A DNA stretch of 64,000 nucleotides, taken from contig NZ_JACIDW010000009.1 of NCBI RefSeq assembly GCF_014196505.1, forward strand, positions 1-64,000, in the 5' to 3' direction. A model generated the notes under the pieces. The model searched no databases. It was given only the letters and a program-made list of their open reading frames with translations, and was not told where the DNA came from. The DNA comes from Rhizobium metallidurans. Its GTDB lineage: Bacteria; Pseudomonadota; Alphaproteobacteria; Rhizobiales; Rhizobiaceae. The translations under genes were made by a program, and so were the position numbers. Numbering within the stretch: position 1 is the stretch's first letter; the number at the start of each line of letters is the position of its first letter. Shown piece by piece: positions 1-8,112 of this stretch.

Positions 1-57
1 CGGAGGGAGATCATTTTCCGCGGACCCGGACCGTGAGGTTTTGCGTCCTACCCTCAC
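1..57 (-). CDS. possible N-terminus of a gene running off the left edge (iron ABC permease?)
   Basis: An open frame on the minus strand begins at a GTG (55-57) and runs off the window after 19 codons, reading VRVGRKTSRSGSAENDLPP. It lies downstream of the iron-binding-protein gene on the same strand, where an FbpB-type permease gene is usually found. The piece is too short to show any domain and the ribosome binding site is poor. An ATG at 12-14 in another frame is an alternative. This is inference from gene order. Confidence 0.2.
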   Translation of the reverse strand, partial: MRVGRKTSRSGSAENDLPP

Positions 58-210
58 GCTCCGCGCCGATCCCGCCTCGCCGGCACGCCTGCCGGGGTAT
101 CCGATGACGGGACGCCTCTATTGTAGGGCGAGGTTTTTCGAGCGGGGAAAATTGAAACAGGAAATTCGCGCAAACTATTGATTTGATGAATTCGCGTCGT
201 CCCCAGACAC

Positions 211-241
211 AAGAAAGCCGCGCATCTTTCGACGCGCGGCT
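211..241 (-). terminator. rho-independent terminator of the iron-binding-protein gene
   Basis: Perfect 8-bp arms AGCCGCGC (216-223) and GCGCGGCT (234-241) enclose a 10-base loop. On the minus strand the stem is followed by TTCTT. It lies 25 bases past the stop codon of the gene at 266-1276. The stem may attenuate rather than fully stop transcription if a permease gene follows. The rest of 1-265 shows no convincing gene. Confidence 0.6.
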
Positions 242-265
242 CCAACATCCTGGGGGCTGATAAGC

Positions 266-1276
266 TTAGAGCAGACCGGCGGCGGTCATCAGTTCGACGA
301 CCTTCTTGTTGTCGAGCTTGGAGGCTTCGACCTTCGGGGCCTGGAGATCGGCGATCGGAACCAGCTTGGCGTTGGAATCACCGGCAACCGAATACTCGAA
401 CGAGGTGCCGTTCTTCAGGATATCCTGGCCAGCCTTGGAGGTGATCCACTTGAGGAACGCCTGGGCTTCCTTCGACTTCTTGCTGGACTTCAGCACACCA
501 CCGCCGGAGACACTGACGAAGGCGCCCGGATCCTGGTTCTTGAAGTAGTACAGGGCGACGTTCTTGCTGTTCTCTGCGGTCTTGGCCTGATCACCGAACC
601 AGTAGTAGTGGTAGATGACAGCGCCTTCGACTTCGCCGGCATTGACGGCCTTCATGGCAACGCTGTTGCCCTTATAGGGCGTTGCGTTTTCCTTCATGGA
701 CTTCAGCCATGCCGCGGTCGCTTCCTCGCCCTTCAGCTGCAGCATCGCGCCAACGATCGCCTGGAAATCGGCGCCACCGGGAGATGCACCCCAACGACCC
801 TTCCAGGCCGGATCGGCGAGATCGAGGATCGACTTCGGCAGCTTGTCTTCGCTGAGCTTGTTCTTGTCGTAGGCGAACACGGTCGAGCGCGCGCCGATGC
901 CCGTCCAGGTGCCGTCGGCCGGGCGGAACTGTTCCGGAACCTGGGCCAGCGTTTCCTTGTCGACCTGCGCGAAGAGGCCGGCGGAGCCGACCAGCGCCAT
1001 GGCCGGAGAATTTTCGGTCAGGAATACGTCGGCGGGCGATGCGTCGCCTTCCTGGATGATCTGGTTGGCGAGTTGCATGTCGCCGCCGTTGCGGACGGTG
1101 ACCTTGATGCCGGTATCCTTGGTGAAAGCTTCCGTCCACTCCTTGCCGAGGCCCTCGTGCTGGGCGTTGTACAGGACGATGCCTTCGGCATCCTGCGCGA
1201 ACGCACCGTTTACGAAGGCTGTTGCGGCGAGAAGCGCGGCGGCGGAAGCCAGCTTCAGGCTGATGGATGTCTTCAT
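266..1276 (-). CDS. ferric iron ABC transporter substrate-binding protein (FbpA/AfuA-like)
   Basis: This 336-residue periplasmic binding protein should capture ferric iron for an FbpABC-type importer. Residues 1-27 form a signal peptide ending AFA-QD, and the mature protein starts with the class II binding-protein fold (IVLYNAQHEGLGKEW). A tyrosine pair in YHYYWFGDQ (Tyr224-Tyr225) matches the iron-coordinating dyad of FbpA proteins. The length is normal for the family. The permease and ATPase genes would lie to the left, outside the window. Ferric iron is the expected substrate from the dyad, though some relatives bind other ligands. I did not find a clear iron-regulator box upstream. Confidence 0.88.
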   Translation of the reverse strand: MKTSISLKLASAAALLAATAFVNGAFAQDAEGIVLYNAQHEGLGKEWTEAFTKDTGIKVTVRNGGDMQLANQIIQEGDASPADVFLTENSPAMALVGSAGLFAQVDKETLAQVPEQFRPADGTWTGIGARSTVFAYDKNKLSEDKLPKSILDLADPAWKGRWGASPGGADFQAIVGAMLQLKGEEATAAWLKSMKENATPYKGNSVAMKAVNAGEVEGAVIYHYYWFGDQAKTAENSKNVALYYFKNQDPGAFVSVSGGGVLKSSKKSKEAQAFLKWITSKAGQDILKNGTSFEYSVAGDSNAKLVPIADLQAPKVEASKLDNKKVVELMTAAGLL

Positions 1277-1433
1277 GTCAAACTCCCGATTGGAGCGAAA
1301 CCAAGCACGAATCGGCTCAGATTTTCGGTCGCTATGAATTGGTTAGCATTGCGTCTGAATGGTTCGGCCAGCCTCGCCGGCTAAAACTATTCCAACACAC
1401 TCCACTTATCTTGAGCCGTTGGTCCTGACCATG

Positions 1434-1447
1434 GGGACTAAAGTCCC
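1434..1447. promoter_or_regulatory. 14-bp palindrome GGGACTAAAGTCCC, candidate operator
   Basis: The perfect inverted repeat GGGACT-AA-AGTCCC sits in the 298-base gap between the divergent iron-binding-protein gene (starts 1276) and the secreted protein gene at 1575. It could be a regulator site for either gene. A NarL-type response regulator is encoded close by, but there is no direct link. The rest of the gap shows nothing I recognise. Confidence 0.4.
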
Positions 1448-1574
1448 TATCGGCGGTCGTAGAGGGCCGGGGCCGCTATGAATGATGGTCAGATGCGCGA
1501 GAATTGACGGACCCGACCGGCAATATCTCACACGATCACAACCGTTCCGGCCGGAAAAACCAAGGAGCATACGC

Positions 1575-1976
1575 ATGAAGAAGATCGCTGTTCACACTTG
1601 CGTTACCGTCGGATCGCTGCTTCTGGCGTTCGGTTCGGCCGGCGCCGGACCACTTTCCACCGCCATCGGCCTCACGGCGGCCAGGCCTCCGCTTGTCACG
1701 CTCGTGCGCCAGGGCGCCGACGACCGCGTCAATGGCAAGATCAAGCGCCACGGCCAGGGTCTCGACGACGGTCCGAACGACGTTCGCCACAGCTCGTCCT
1801 CGTCGTCGTCCTCCTCTTCGCGCGGGCGCGGCTCGGATGATTCCGCCAGCCGCGGGCGCAATGGCGGAGATGACCGCGGCGGCGACAATCGTGGCGGGCG
1901 TGGCGGCGGCGACGACCGCGGTGGCGACAATCGTGGTGGCCGTGGCGGCGGCGACGACAACGGCGGACGCCACTAA
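1575..1976 (+). CDS. secreted low-complexity Gly/Asp/Arg-repeat protein
   Basis: This encodes a 133-residue protein of unknown function. Residues 1-24 look like a signal peptide (MKKIAVHTCVTVGSLLLAFG, then GAGP). A short folded-looking part with NGKIKRHGQGLDDGPNDVRH follows, then a run of ten serines, then two tandem copies of a 14-residue unit of the type GGDDRGGDNRGGRG. The start at 1575 is chosen because AAGGAG lies 8 bases upstream; a longer frame from 1482 has no such site. The highly charged tail suggests a periplasmic or extracellular disordered protein. The next gene is a second low-complexity secreted protein on the same strand. Confidence 0.6.
   Translation: MKKIAVHTCVTVGSLLLAFGSAGAGPLSTAIGLTAARPPLVTLVRQGADDRVNGKIKRHGQGLDDGPNDVRHSSSSSSSSSSRGRGSDDSASRGRNGGDDRGGDNRGGRGGGDDRGGDNRGGRGGGDDNGGRH
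1804..1970 (+). repeat. serine homopolymer and 42-bp tandem repeats inside a coding region
   Basis: A TCG/TCC-rich run codes for the serine block. It is followed by about two copies of a 42-bp unit coding for GGDDRGGDNRGGRG. Both are direct low-complexity repeats within the gene at 1575-1976, prone to slippage and hence to length differences between strains. Confidence 0.6.
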
Positions 1977-2039
1977 CCACCAGATCAGCCATGGCCCGGC
2001 CCGTTCGCGGACCGGGCCAACCCGTCAAGGAGATCGATC

Positions 2040-2516
2040 GTGAACAAGAAAATCGCCTGCGTCTTCATTCTCTGCACGATGTTCGCCGTTTCAGCGCCGG
2101 TCTCGGCATGGGCGGAGAAGGGAGGCGGCGATGGCGGCTCAAGCGGGAGCTCGGGCGGAAGCGGCTCGGGGTCCGGCTCAGGCTCGTCCGGTTCCGATCA
2201 TTCCGGCTCCTCCGGCTCGGGTCATTCCGGCTCGCGCGGTTCTTCCGACACTTCAGGTTCGGGCACGTCGGGTTCGGGGACGTCAGGATCATCCGGTTCG
2301 CGGTCGTCGGACGACAGTGGCGGCAGCCGGTCCGGTGGCGATCGGCATGGGCGCGGAGACGAGCGCGCGGGTTCCATATCACGGAGCGAAGATCGCGCCT
2401 TTGATGGCGGCTGGCGCGAGCGCATCCGGAACGGCCGCTATGAGCTGTTCGACCCGGAGGGGCGCCTCGTCATCCGGCGCACCGCCAAGAGCAGCGACAT
2501 CGAGCGGTTTCGCTGA
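2040..2516 (+). CDS. secreted Ser/Gly-rich protein with conserved basic C-terminus
   Basis: This 158-residue protein of unknown function starts with GTG at 2040; AAGGAGATCGATC just upstream gives a good ribosome site. Residues 1-25 are a signal peptide (MNKKIACVFILCTMFAVSAP, cleavage near AWA-E). Residues 27-118 are Gly/Ser-rich, with SGS and SGG units. The last 36 residues are ordinary, folded-looking sequence (GGWRERIRNGRYELFDPEGR) that probably carries the function. It lies 63 bases after the other secreted repeat protein and probably shares its transcript. The two-component genes next door face the other way. Confidence 0.6.
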   Translation: MNKKIACVFILCTMFAVSAPVSAWAEKGGGDGGSSGSSGGSGSGSGSGSSGSDHSGSSGSGHSGSRGSSDTSGSGTSGSGTSGSSGSRSSDDSGGSRSGGDRHGRGDERAGSISRSEDRAFDGGWRERIRNGRYELFDPEGRLVIRRTAKSSDIERFR

Positions 2517-2533
2517 CGCGACACGAACGGGGT

Positions 2534-3208
2534 TCAGGAGCGCGACCGCGCGTCACGCAGGAAGATCGCGGCTTCGGTGCGGTTGCGCGCCTTCAGTTTC
2601 TGCAGGATGCGCGTCATGTTGTGCTTGATCGTCTTTTCCTGAAGGTTGAGCTGGCGGGCAACTTCCTTGTTGCTGTTTCCGTCGGCGACAAGACCGAGAA
2701 TCTGTTCCTCGCGCGGCGTCAGCAAGGCCAGCGCGTCGTCGTGCGGATTGCGCGGGGCGGCGGGCTGGGGCAGGGCGGTCTCGCCCTTCATCTCGGTCAG
2801 GATGCGCGCGGCGAGGCTCGGCGACACATAACTCTCGCCGGCCACCACATTTTGGACCGCCGATACCAGCGTCGAGGCGTTGACCCCCTTCAGGATATAA
2901 CCCTTCGCCCCTTCCTTCAGCGCGTCGAAAAGATCGCTGTCCTCCTCCGAGGCCGTCAGCACGATCACCGTTGCGGCCGGGTCGGTCTCGACGATCGACC
3001 GCAACGCCTGATGCCCGCCGCCCGGCATGGAGAGATCGAGGAGCAGCGCATCGGGCCGGTGCTCGTTGAACAGTGCAACCGCGTCGGCGGCGCTGGCGCC
3101 TTCGCCGACCACTTCGAAGCCCGGTTCGTCGGAAAGGCTGCGCGCCAGGCCGTTGCGGAAGATCGGGTGGTCGTCGACGATCGCGACCCTCAGCATATTC
3201 GACGTCAT
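2534..3208 (-). CDS. LuxR/NarL-family response regulator
   Basis: This 224-residue DNA-binding response regulator has a receiver domain (about 5-120) with the acidic pair Asp12-Asp13, phospho-acceptor Asp58 in LLLDLSMPGG and the conserved lysine in GAKGYILKG. A LuxR-type helix-turn-helix follows (about 158-220, LTPREEQILGLVADGNSNKE). Its start codon overlaps the stop of the sensor kinase gene (ATGA, 3205-3208), so the pair is translationally coupled. Target genes are unknown. The secreted-protein genes at 1575 and 2040 converge on it and the small secreted protein at 4776 diverges from the kinase, so these are plausible but unproven targets. Confidence 0.9.
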   Translation of the reverse strand: MTSNMLRVAIVDDHPIFRNGLARSLSDEPGFEVVGEGASAADAVALFNEHRPDALLLDLSMPGGGHQALRSIVETDPAATVIVLTASEEDSDLFDALKEGAKGYILKGVNASTLVSAVQNVVAGESYVSPSLAARILTEMKGETALPQPAAPRNPHDDALALLTPREEQILGLVADGNSNKEVARQLNLQEKTIKHNMTRILQKLKARNRTEAAIFLRDARSRS

Positions 3209-4590
3209 TCCGATGGTCTCCTCGGCAATATCATCCTCAAGGCGGTTCCGGCGCTGGCATCCGACGTGATGTCGAGGCGACCGCCGAGCCCGGCCAAACG
3301 TTCCTCGATACCGGCAAGACCGAGCCCGTCCTCGTTGCCGGCCCGTACGAAACCGGTTCCGTTATCCTCGACCGCGATCACGATCTGCTGGTCGTCCTGA
3401 AACGCCGTCACCGAGATTCTCGATGCGCCGGCATGCCGGGTGGCGTTGCTCAGCGCTTCCTGTATGAAGCGGTAGATACAGATCTTCGCGGCCTGCGCGG
3501 CGACGTCGAGCGAGCCGACGTCCGATATGATCCTGCTGCGCGAATGTGTCTCGTGTGCCTGAATGGCGCGGCGCACGACGTCGTCGCCCGAAAGCCTCTC
3601 GAGTTCCGGCAGCGTCAGGCCGCGGCAGATGTTGCGGATTTCCTGGATGGCCTCGGTGATCGAGCTGCTGACCAGCGATTCGTCGTCGCCCTTGGCGGTT
3701 CCCTTCGCGATCGCTTCCAGCCTCAGCGCGGCAAAGCCGAGCAGCTGCGCGGGGCCGTCGTGCAGTTCGGCCGAGATGCGGCGCAGGTAGCGTTCGTTGA
3801 GCGTCGCCGTGCGCTGGTTCGCCTTGTCGGCGCGCTGGCGCAGAGCCCGGTTGAGGTCGAGCATCCGCGACAGCTCCAAAACCTGCGCATCGAGCGACCG
3901 GCGTTGGGCGTCGATCAGGTGGCTGCCCCTGGCAACGATGACGAAGAGCAGCGCCAGCATTCCCGCCGTCACCGTGCCGACGACGAGCCAGCTTTGCAGC
4001 CTGGTGACCGCAAGTTCGGCGCGCAGGTCGCTGGCGACCTCGTAGAACTCCGCGACGCCGATGATGTCGCCCGACCAGGGCTCGCGGATCGGGCTGTAGA
4101 TTTCCAGAAGCGGCTGGTCGCTCTGCTGCTCCAGCTTGTTTTCCTCGCCCTCGAGATCGTCGAACTCGGCATGGACGGTGCCGGCGAGCGCCGTCGCAAG
4201 GCCTTCGGTCATCGAGAAATGCTTGCCGACGAGGCTCGATTCACTGCTGAAGAGCACGGTGGCGTCGGGACGCCAGATCTTGAACGAGTAGAGGCGGCCG
4301 CGCAGCACGCCCTGTTGCAGCGTTTCGGTCAAGGCCCGCTTGGCGCCCTCGCCAAGCGACGTGCCCGAGGCGAGCTCCTGCGTGAGCGGCGCGATGATGC
4401 TGTCGACATAGAGCGCGGTGGCGCTGCCGGTGTTGCGCACCGTCGCGCTTTCGATGCGGCTGGTCACCCACAATCCGATCAGCGCCATGCCGAGCACGAG
4501 CACCAGCCCGCCCGCAATGCCGAACTGCCACGCCAGGCTTAGCCTTTGGCGCAGCATCCTGCGAGGTGGGGTGACCGAAACGACATTCAT
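3205..4590 (-). CDS. membrane sensor histidine kinase (NarX/HisKA_3 type)
   Basis: This 461-residue kinase is the partner of the response regulator that it overlaps by 4 bases. It has one N-terminal membrane segment (FGIAGGLVLVLGMALIGLWV), a sensor region of about 180 residues and a second segment (SWLVVGTVTAGMLALLFVIV). A coiled linker, the HisKA_3 phospho-acceptor box (ISAELHDGPAQLLGF) and a HATPase domain follow, with N box LSNATRHAG, DNGTGF and GLGLAGIEERL. The start at 4590 (MNVVSVTPP) places the first membrane helix near the N-terminus; a frame from 4677 adds an unlikely 29 residues. The signal is unknown. Confidence 0.88.
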   Translation of the reverse strand: MNVVSVTPPRRMLRQRLSLAWQFGIAGGLVLVLGMALIGLWVTSRIESATVRNTGSATALYVDSIIAPLTQELASGTSLGEGAKRALTETLQQGVLRGRLYSFKIWRPDATVLFSSESSLVGKHFSMTEGLATALAGTVHAEFDDLEGEENKLEQQSDQPLLEIYSPIREPWSGDIIGVAEFYEVASDLRAELAVTRLQSWLVVGTVTAGMLALLFVIVARGSHLIDAQRRSLDAQVLELSRMLDLNRALRQRADKANQRTATLNERYLRRISAELHDGPAQLLGFAALRLEAIAKGTAKGDDESLVSSSITEAIQEIRNICRGLTLPELERLSGDDVVRRAIQAHETHSRSRIISDVGSLDVAAQAAKICIYRFIQEALSNATRHAGASRISVTAFQDDQQIVIAVEDNGTGFVRAGNEDGLGLAGIEERLAGLGGRLDITSDASAGTALRMILPRRPSE

Positions 4591-4775
4591 CGCGAAAGCA
4601 TATCTACATTTTCCCGCGAGAAGAAGAAGGACCAATGGCGGCCCCGCAGGGACGAAAGGCGGCGCAGCGGGAGGCATTCATTCGGAATTTCCATGGGCGG
4701 GATCGACGTCTTGAGAATTGGTTAATGTTCTGGCGGTAGGGTGGTTAGAGTTAACGAAGCCTTACTCGGTAGAAG

Positions 4776-5126
4776 ATGATTCGGCGCATTCTCATTGTTC
4801 TGATGATCATGTTGACGACGATCGACAGTGCTCAGATATGCCTTCCGAGCGCTTCCTTCGCCGCGCCCGCTCAAACCGAGATCCTCATGGAGCCCGATGT
4901 CCTGTCCCACGCGGCCGACCGCGACATCGGACATGCGCATGACGGCGATCACTGGACCCGGCGGACGCCGGGCGAAGCTTGGCCCAGCGCCTGGAAACTT
5001 GTCGACGTGAGCTATTATCCCGACCTGCCGATCTACCTCGAAGGCCGGATGCGCGCGCCCATCTATCGACCGCCAATCGCCGGCGGTCCGCTTTCTCATC
5101 CCGATCCACTAGCCAGAGCAGCCTGA
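4776..5126 (+). CDS. small secreted protein of unknown function
   Basis: This 116-residue protein starts MIRRILIVLMIMLTTIDSAQ, a strong signal peptide or membrane anchor, with likely cleavage near SFA-APAQ. The mature part is rich in Pro, Asp and His (DRDIGHAHDGDHWTRR) and has a Tyr/Pro-rich stretch (DVSYYPDLPIYLEG). I recognise no domain. It is divergent from the sensor kinase, separated by about 185 bases, and may be controlled by that system. Composition and codon use fit a real gene. There is no strong ribosome site, so the start is less certain. Confidence 0.5.
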   Translation: MIRRILIVLMIMLTTIDSAQICLPSASFAAPAQTEILMEPDVLSHAADRDIGHAHDGDHWTRRTPGEAWPSAWKLVDVSYYPDLPIYLEGRMRAPIYRPPIAGGPLSHPDPLARAA

Positions 5127-5132
5127 CGATCA

Positions 5133-5147
5133 CCTGATGATATCAGG
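5133..5147. promoter_or_regulatory. short inverted repeat upstream of the ftsI-like gene
   Basis: CCTGAT-GAT-ATCAGG is a 6-bp inverted repeat with a 3-base spacer, just past the stop of the small secreted protein and about 100 bases before the penicillin-binding-protein gene. It is too short to be a convincing terminator and has no T-run, so a protein-binding site is possible. Function is unassigned. Confidence 0.25.
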
Positions 5148-5245
5148 GCTGCTCGAGAGAGAGCCCAGATGTTTTCAGTAGCCGACGCACATAAGAGCCT
5201 GCCTGCCTCGCCGCGATATGCCCAGACGATGGGAGCGCGCTGACG

Positions 5246-7000
5246 ATGAGCCTCGTATCGAAAATCGTTCTCGCGAAGCGCCGCGGCCATCTCAACGTCT
5301 CGGCGCTGCGGGTGAAGAACAGGAAAAAGGTCGATCTCTACAAGCAGGGCAAGACGCGCGTCGTGCTTGTGGCGGTAGGGCTTGTCATCGCCTTCGCGGC
5401 CAGCGCGGCGCGGCTCGTGGAATACGGGGTTCGCGACCCCGCGGCCGCATCCGACATTCTGCCTTCGGACAAGCTCATGGCATCGCGGCCAGACATTCTC
5501 GATCGGAACGGACAGTTGCTCGCGACCGACATCCGGACGGTCTCGATGTTCGCCGAACCCAACAGGATCGTCGACGTGGACGACGCCGTGGAAAAGCTCG
5601 CCACGATCTTCCCTGACATCGATCGAAAAGGAACCTACGCGAAGCTCTCCGCGAAGTCGTCCAGGTTCGCGTGGATTCGCCGGCAGATCACGCCTCGTCA
5701 GCAAAGCCAAATTCTCGAGCTCGGGATTCCGGGTGTCGGATTCCGTCCCGAGAAGAAGCGCTTCTATCCGGGCGGGAACACGGCCGCGCACGTGCTCGGT
5801 TATGTCGATATCGACAATCGTGGCGTCGCGGGAATGGAGCGGTACCTCGACGAGCAAGGGTTGCTCGACCTTCGCGCCGCCGGACTGACGAGCGACATGC
5901 CTCTGGAGCCGGTAACGCTGTCCATCGATCTGCGCGTCCAGAACATCGTGCGTGAGGTCGCCGCGGAGGCCTTGGTCAAATACCAGGCGCAGGCGGCCGG
6001 AGCTGTCGTCCTCGACGTCGAAACCGGCGAGGTTCTGGCGATGGCATCGTTGCCCGACTTCGATCCCAACCAGCCGTCCCGCACGCTGCCCGACGGCAAG
6101 GTCGACAAGGAATACGAAAAGGGCTGGTTCAACCGCATCAGCAACGCGACATTCGAGATGGGCTCGACCTTCAAGAGTTTCACGCTTGCAATGGGCCTGG
6201 ACGAAGGCAAGGTCACTTTGAACTCGGTCATCGACGCCTCCCGGCCAATCCGCATGGGTGGCTTCACCATCAAGGACTTCAAGGGCAAGAACCGCCCGCT
6301 GACCATCCCCGAGATCTTCCAGTATTCGTCCAATATCGGCACGGCGGGGGTCGCCGACCTGGTCGGCATCGAGCGGCACCAGGAGTTCCTGACAAGGCTG
6401 GGGCTGCTCTCCAAGATGGAGACCGAGATGCCCGGCGTGGCGACGCCGACGCAGCCGAAGGTGTGGAAGAAGATCAACTCGGTCACGATCTCCTATGGCC
6501 ACGGGGCCGCGACGACGCCGCTCCAGACAGCCGTCGCCGCCGCCTCCCTCATCAATGGCGGCAGGCTTGTCCCGCCGACATTTCTTCCGCGCAGCGCCGC
6601 GCAGGCAAACGATATCGCCAAGATCGTCATCCGCGAGAAGACGAGCGAGGACATGCGCTATCTCTACGCGTGGAACGGCATCAAGGGATCGGGCCGCAGC
6701 GCCCAGGTGGAAGGCTTCAACATCGGCGGCAAGACGGGAACGGCCGACAAGGTCATCAACGGCCGATATGCCACCGACCAGAACTTCAATGCGTTCGTCG
6801 CGGCATTCCCCATGGACCGGCCCAAATACATCGTGCTGACCATCATCGACGCGCCGCAAACCGGCGAGAACGGCGGTCGCACGGCGGCGTCGACCGCCGC
6901 CCCGATGATCAAGTCCATCATCGGGCGTGCGGCACCGCTGCTGGGGGTCGCGCCGCGCTTCGGAGACCCGGGCGCGGAGTATCTGCTGGCGAATTACTGA
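5246..7000 (+). CDS. penicillin-binding protein, FtsI/PBP3-like transpeptidase
   Basis: This 584-residue class B penicillin-binding protein should cross-link peptidoglycan in the periplasm. It has a basic cytoplasmic tail, one membrane anchor (about 38-57), a PBP dimerisation domain (about 75-220) and a transpeptidase domain (about 245-560). All three active-site motifs are present: S307-T-F-K310, S361-S-N363 and K496-T-G498. Length and domain order match FtsI. It is not in a dcw cell-division cluster (no mraW, ftsL or murE beside it), so it is probably an extra copy. Whether it works in division or elongation cannot be told from sequence. Confidence 0.88.
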   Translation: MSLVSKIVLAKRRGHLNVSALRVKNRKKVDLYKQGKTRVVLVAVGLVIAFAASAARLVEYGVRDPAAASDILPSDKLMASRPDILDRNGQLLATDIRTVSMFAEPNRIVDVDDAVEKLATIFPDIDRKGTYAKLSAKSSRFAWIRRQITPRQQSQILELGIPGVGFRPEKKRFYPGGNTAAHVLGYVDIDNRGVAGMERYLDEQGLLDLRAAGLTSDMPLEPVTLSIDLRVQNIVREVAAEALVKYQAQAAGAVVLDVETGEVLAMASLPDFDPNQPSRTLPDGKVDKEYEKGWFNRISNATFEMGSTFKSFTLAMGLDEGKVTLNSVIDASRPIRMGGFTIKDFKGKNRPLTIPEIFQYSSNIGTAGVADLVGIERHQEFLTRLGLLSKMETEMPGVATPTQPKVWKKINSVTISYGHGAATTPLQTAVAAASLINGGRLVPPTFLPRSAAQANDIAKIVIREKTSEDMRYLYAWNGIKGSGRSAQVEGFNIGGKTGTADKVINGRYATDQNFNAFVAAFPMDRPKYIVLTIIDAPQTGENGGRTAASTAAPMIKSIIGRAAPLLGVAPRFGDPGAEYLLANY

Positions 7001-7036
7001 TCAGCACGGGGGAAGGCCCGCGCCGAAGGCCAGGCG

Positions 7037-8095
7037 TCAGAGCTTGACGGCCTGGCCGGTGCGCACGCTTTCATCGGCCGCGAGGCAGATCTTCAGCGAT
7101 GTGACGGCGTCGTCCATATGGCGGGCGAGGTCGAGATCTTCCGTTATGGCGCGATAGACGAAATCCTGCTCGCGGTCGCACAGCATCTGGTGGTCGGGCT
7201 CGTCGTGCATGTCGAGCCAGTCGTCGGATCGGCTAAAGCCGCCCGCCGCATCGGTTCCCGCGTGGTGCACGCGAAGGCGCGACGTCTTGGTGTGCGCGTC
7301 GAGGCTGGCGGAACTCGCGCCTTCGTCCATGACGATCGAGACCGAGCCGTTGGGCGAGATCACGTCTTTGACGAAGAAGGCCGTTTCCGACATCATTGGA
7401 CCCCAGCCCGCCTCGTACCAGCCGACACTGCCATCCTCGAACAGCACCTGGAAGTGACCGTAATTGTACATGCCCTTGGGCAGGCCCTGCGCCAGCCCGA
7501 CGCCCATGCCGCGCACCTCGACCGGCTTGGAATCGGTGATCTGGCACATGACGTCGACATAATGCACGCCGCAATCGACGATCGGCGAGGTCGTCTGCAT
7601 GATGGAACGGTGAATGTCCCATGCGGCTCCGCTCGATTGCTGATTGAGGTTCATGCGGAACACGTAGGGGCCGCCGAGGCCGCGCGATTCGGCGATCATG
7701 CGCATCCACGAGGGATGATGACGCAGGATGTAGCCGATGACGAGCTTGCGGCCATTGGCCTTGGCCGCCGCTACGACCCGCTCCGCATCCGCGACATTGG
7801 CCGCCAGCGGCTTTTCGACGAAAACGTGCGCGCCGCTTTCCAGCGCCGCGACAGCCATGTCGGCATGGGTGTTGGTATGCGTGGCGACGGAGACGACATC
7901 GGGCGAGAATTCGGCGAGCGCTGAGGCATAGTCGTTACGCACCGGATAGCCGGAGAGCTCTGCCGGCAGCGTCGGTGTCGAGCGGTTGACGAGGCCGACG
8001 ATGTCGAAGCCGGGATGCGCGTGGTAAGCAAGCGTGTGGCTCTTGCCCATCTGGCCGAGCCCGACCACGAGGACCTTGAGTTTTGGATTTGTCAT
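7037..8095 (-). CDS. Gfo/Idh/MocA-family NAD(P)-dependent oxidoreductase
   Basis: This 352-residue cytosolic dehydrogenase is probably active on a sugar, sugar acid or glycoside. The N-terminal Rossmann fold shows VLVVGLGQMGKSH. The family EKP motif lies in VFVEKPLAANVADAE (the lysine is catalytic in relatives) and DCGVHYVDVM holds the conserved Asp and His. The C-terminal domain is typical. It is preceded on the same strand by a GMC oxidoreductase 17 bases upstream, so the two are co-transcribed. Together with the neighbouring TIM-barrel isomerases this suggests oxidation of a sugar ring. The substrate is unknown. Confidence 0.85.
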   Translation of the reverse strand: MTNPKLKVLVVGLGQMGKSHTLAYHAHPGFDIVGLVNRSTPTLPAELSGYPVRNDYASALAEFSPDVVSVATHTNTHADMAVAALESGAHVFVEKPLAANVADAERVVAAAKANGRKLVIGYILRHHPSWMRMIAESRGLGGPYVFRMNLNQQSSGAAWDIHRSIMQTTSPIVDCGVHYVDVMCQITDSKPVEVRGMGVGLAQGLPKGMYNYGHFQVLFEDGSVGWYEAGWGPMMSETAFFVKDVISPNGSVSIVMDEGASSASLDAHTKTSRLRVHHAGTDAAGGFSRSDDWLDMHDEPDHQMLCDREQDFVYRAITEDLDLARHMDDAVTSLKICLAADESVRTGQAVKL

Positions 8096-8112
8096 GAGAT
8101 TCGCCTCGTTTT

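Noticed and set aside
54..248. 64-codon frame on the minus strand near the left edge
   Set aside because: It reads through the terminator hairpin at 211-241 and has no ribosome site.
1804..1970. tandem repeats that could be taken for a CRISPR-like array
   Set aside because: The repeats are codon-phased, code for Ser and GGDDRGGDNR units inside one gene, and have no spacers.
3073..4542. 489-codon open frame on the plus strand
   Set aside because: It is antisense to the histidine kinase gene and has no start signal or domain.
5096..6859. 587-codon open frame on the minus strand
   Set aside because: It is antisense to the FtsI-like gene, which has all catalytic motifs. The minus translation has no recognisable sequence.
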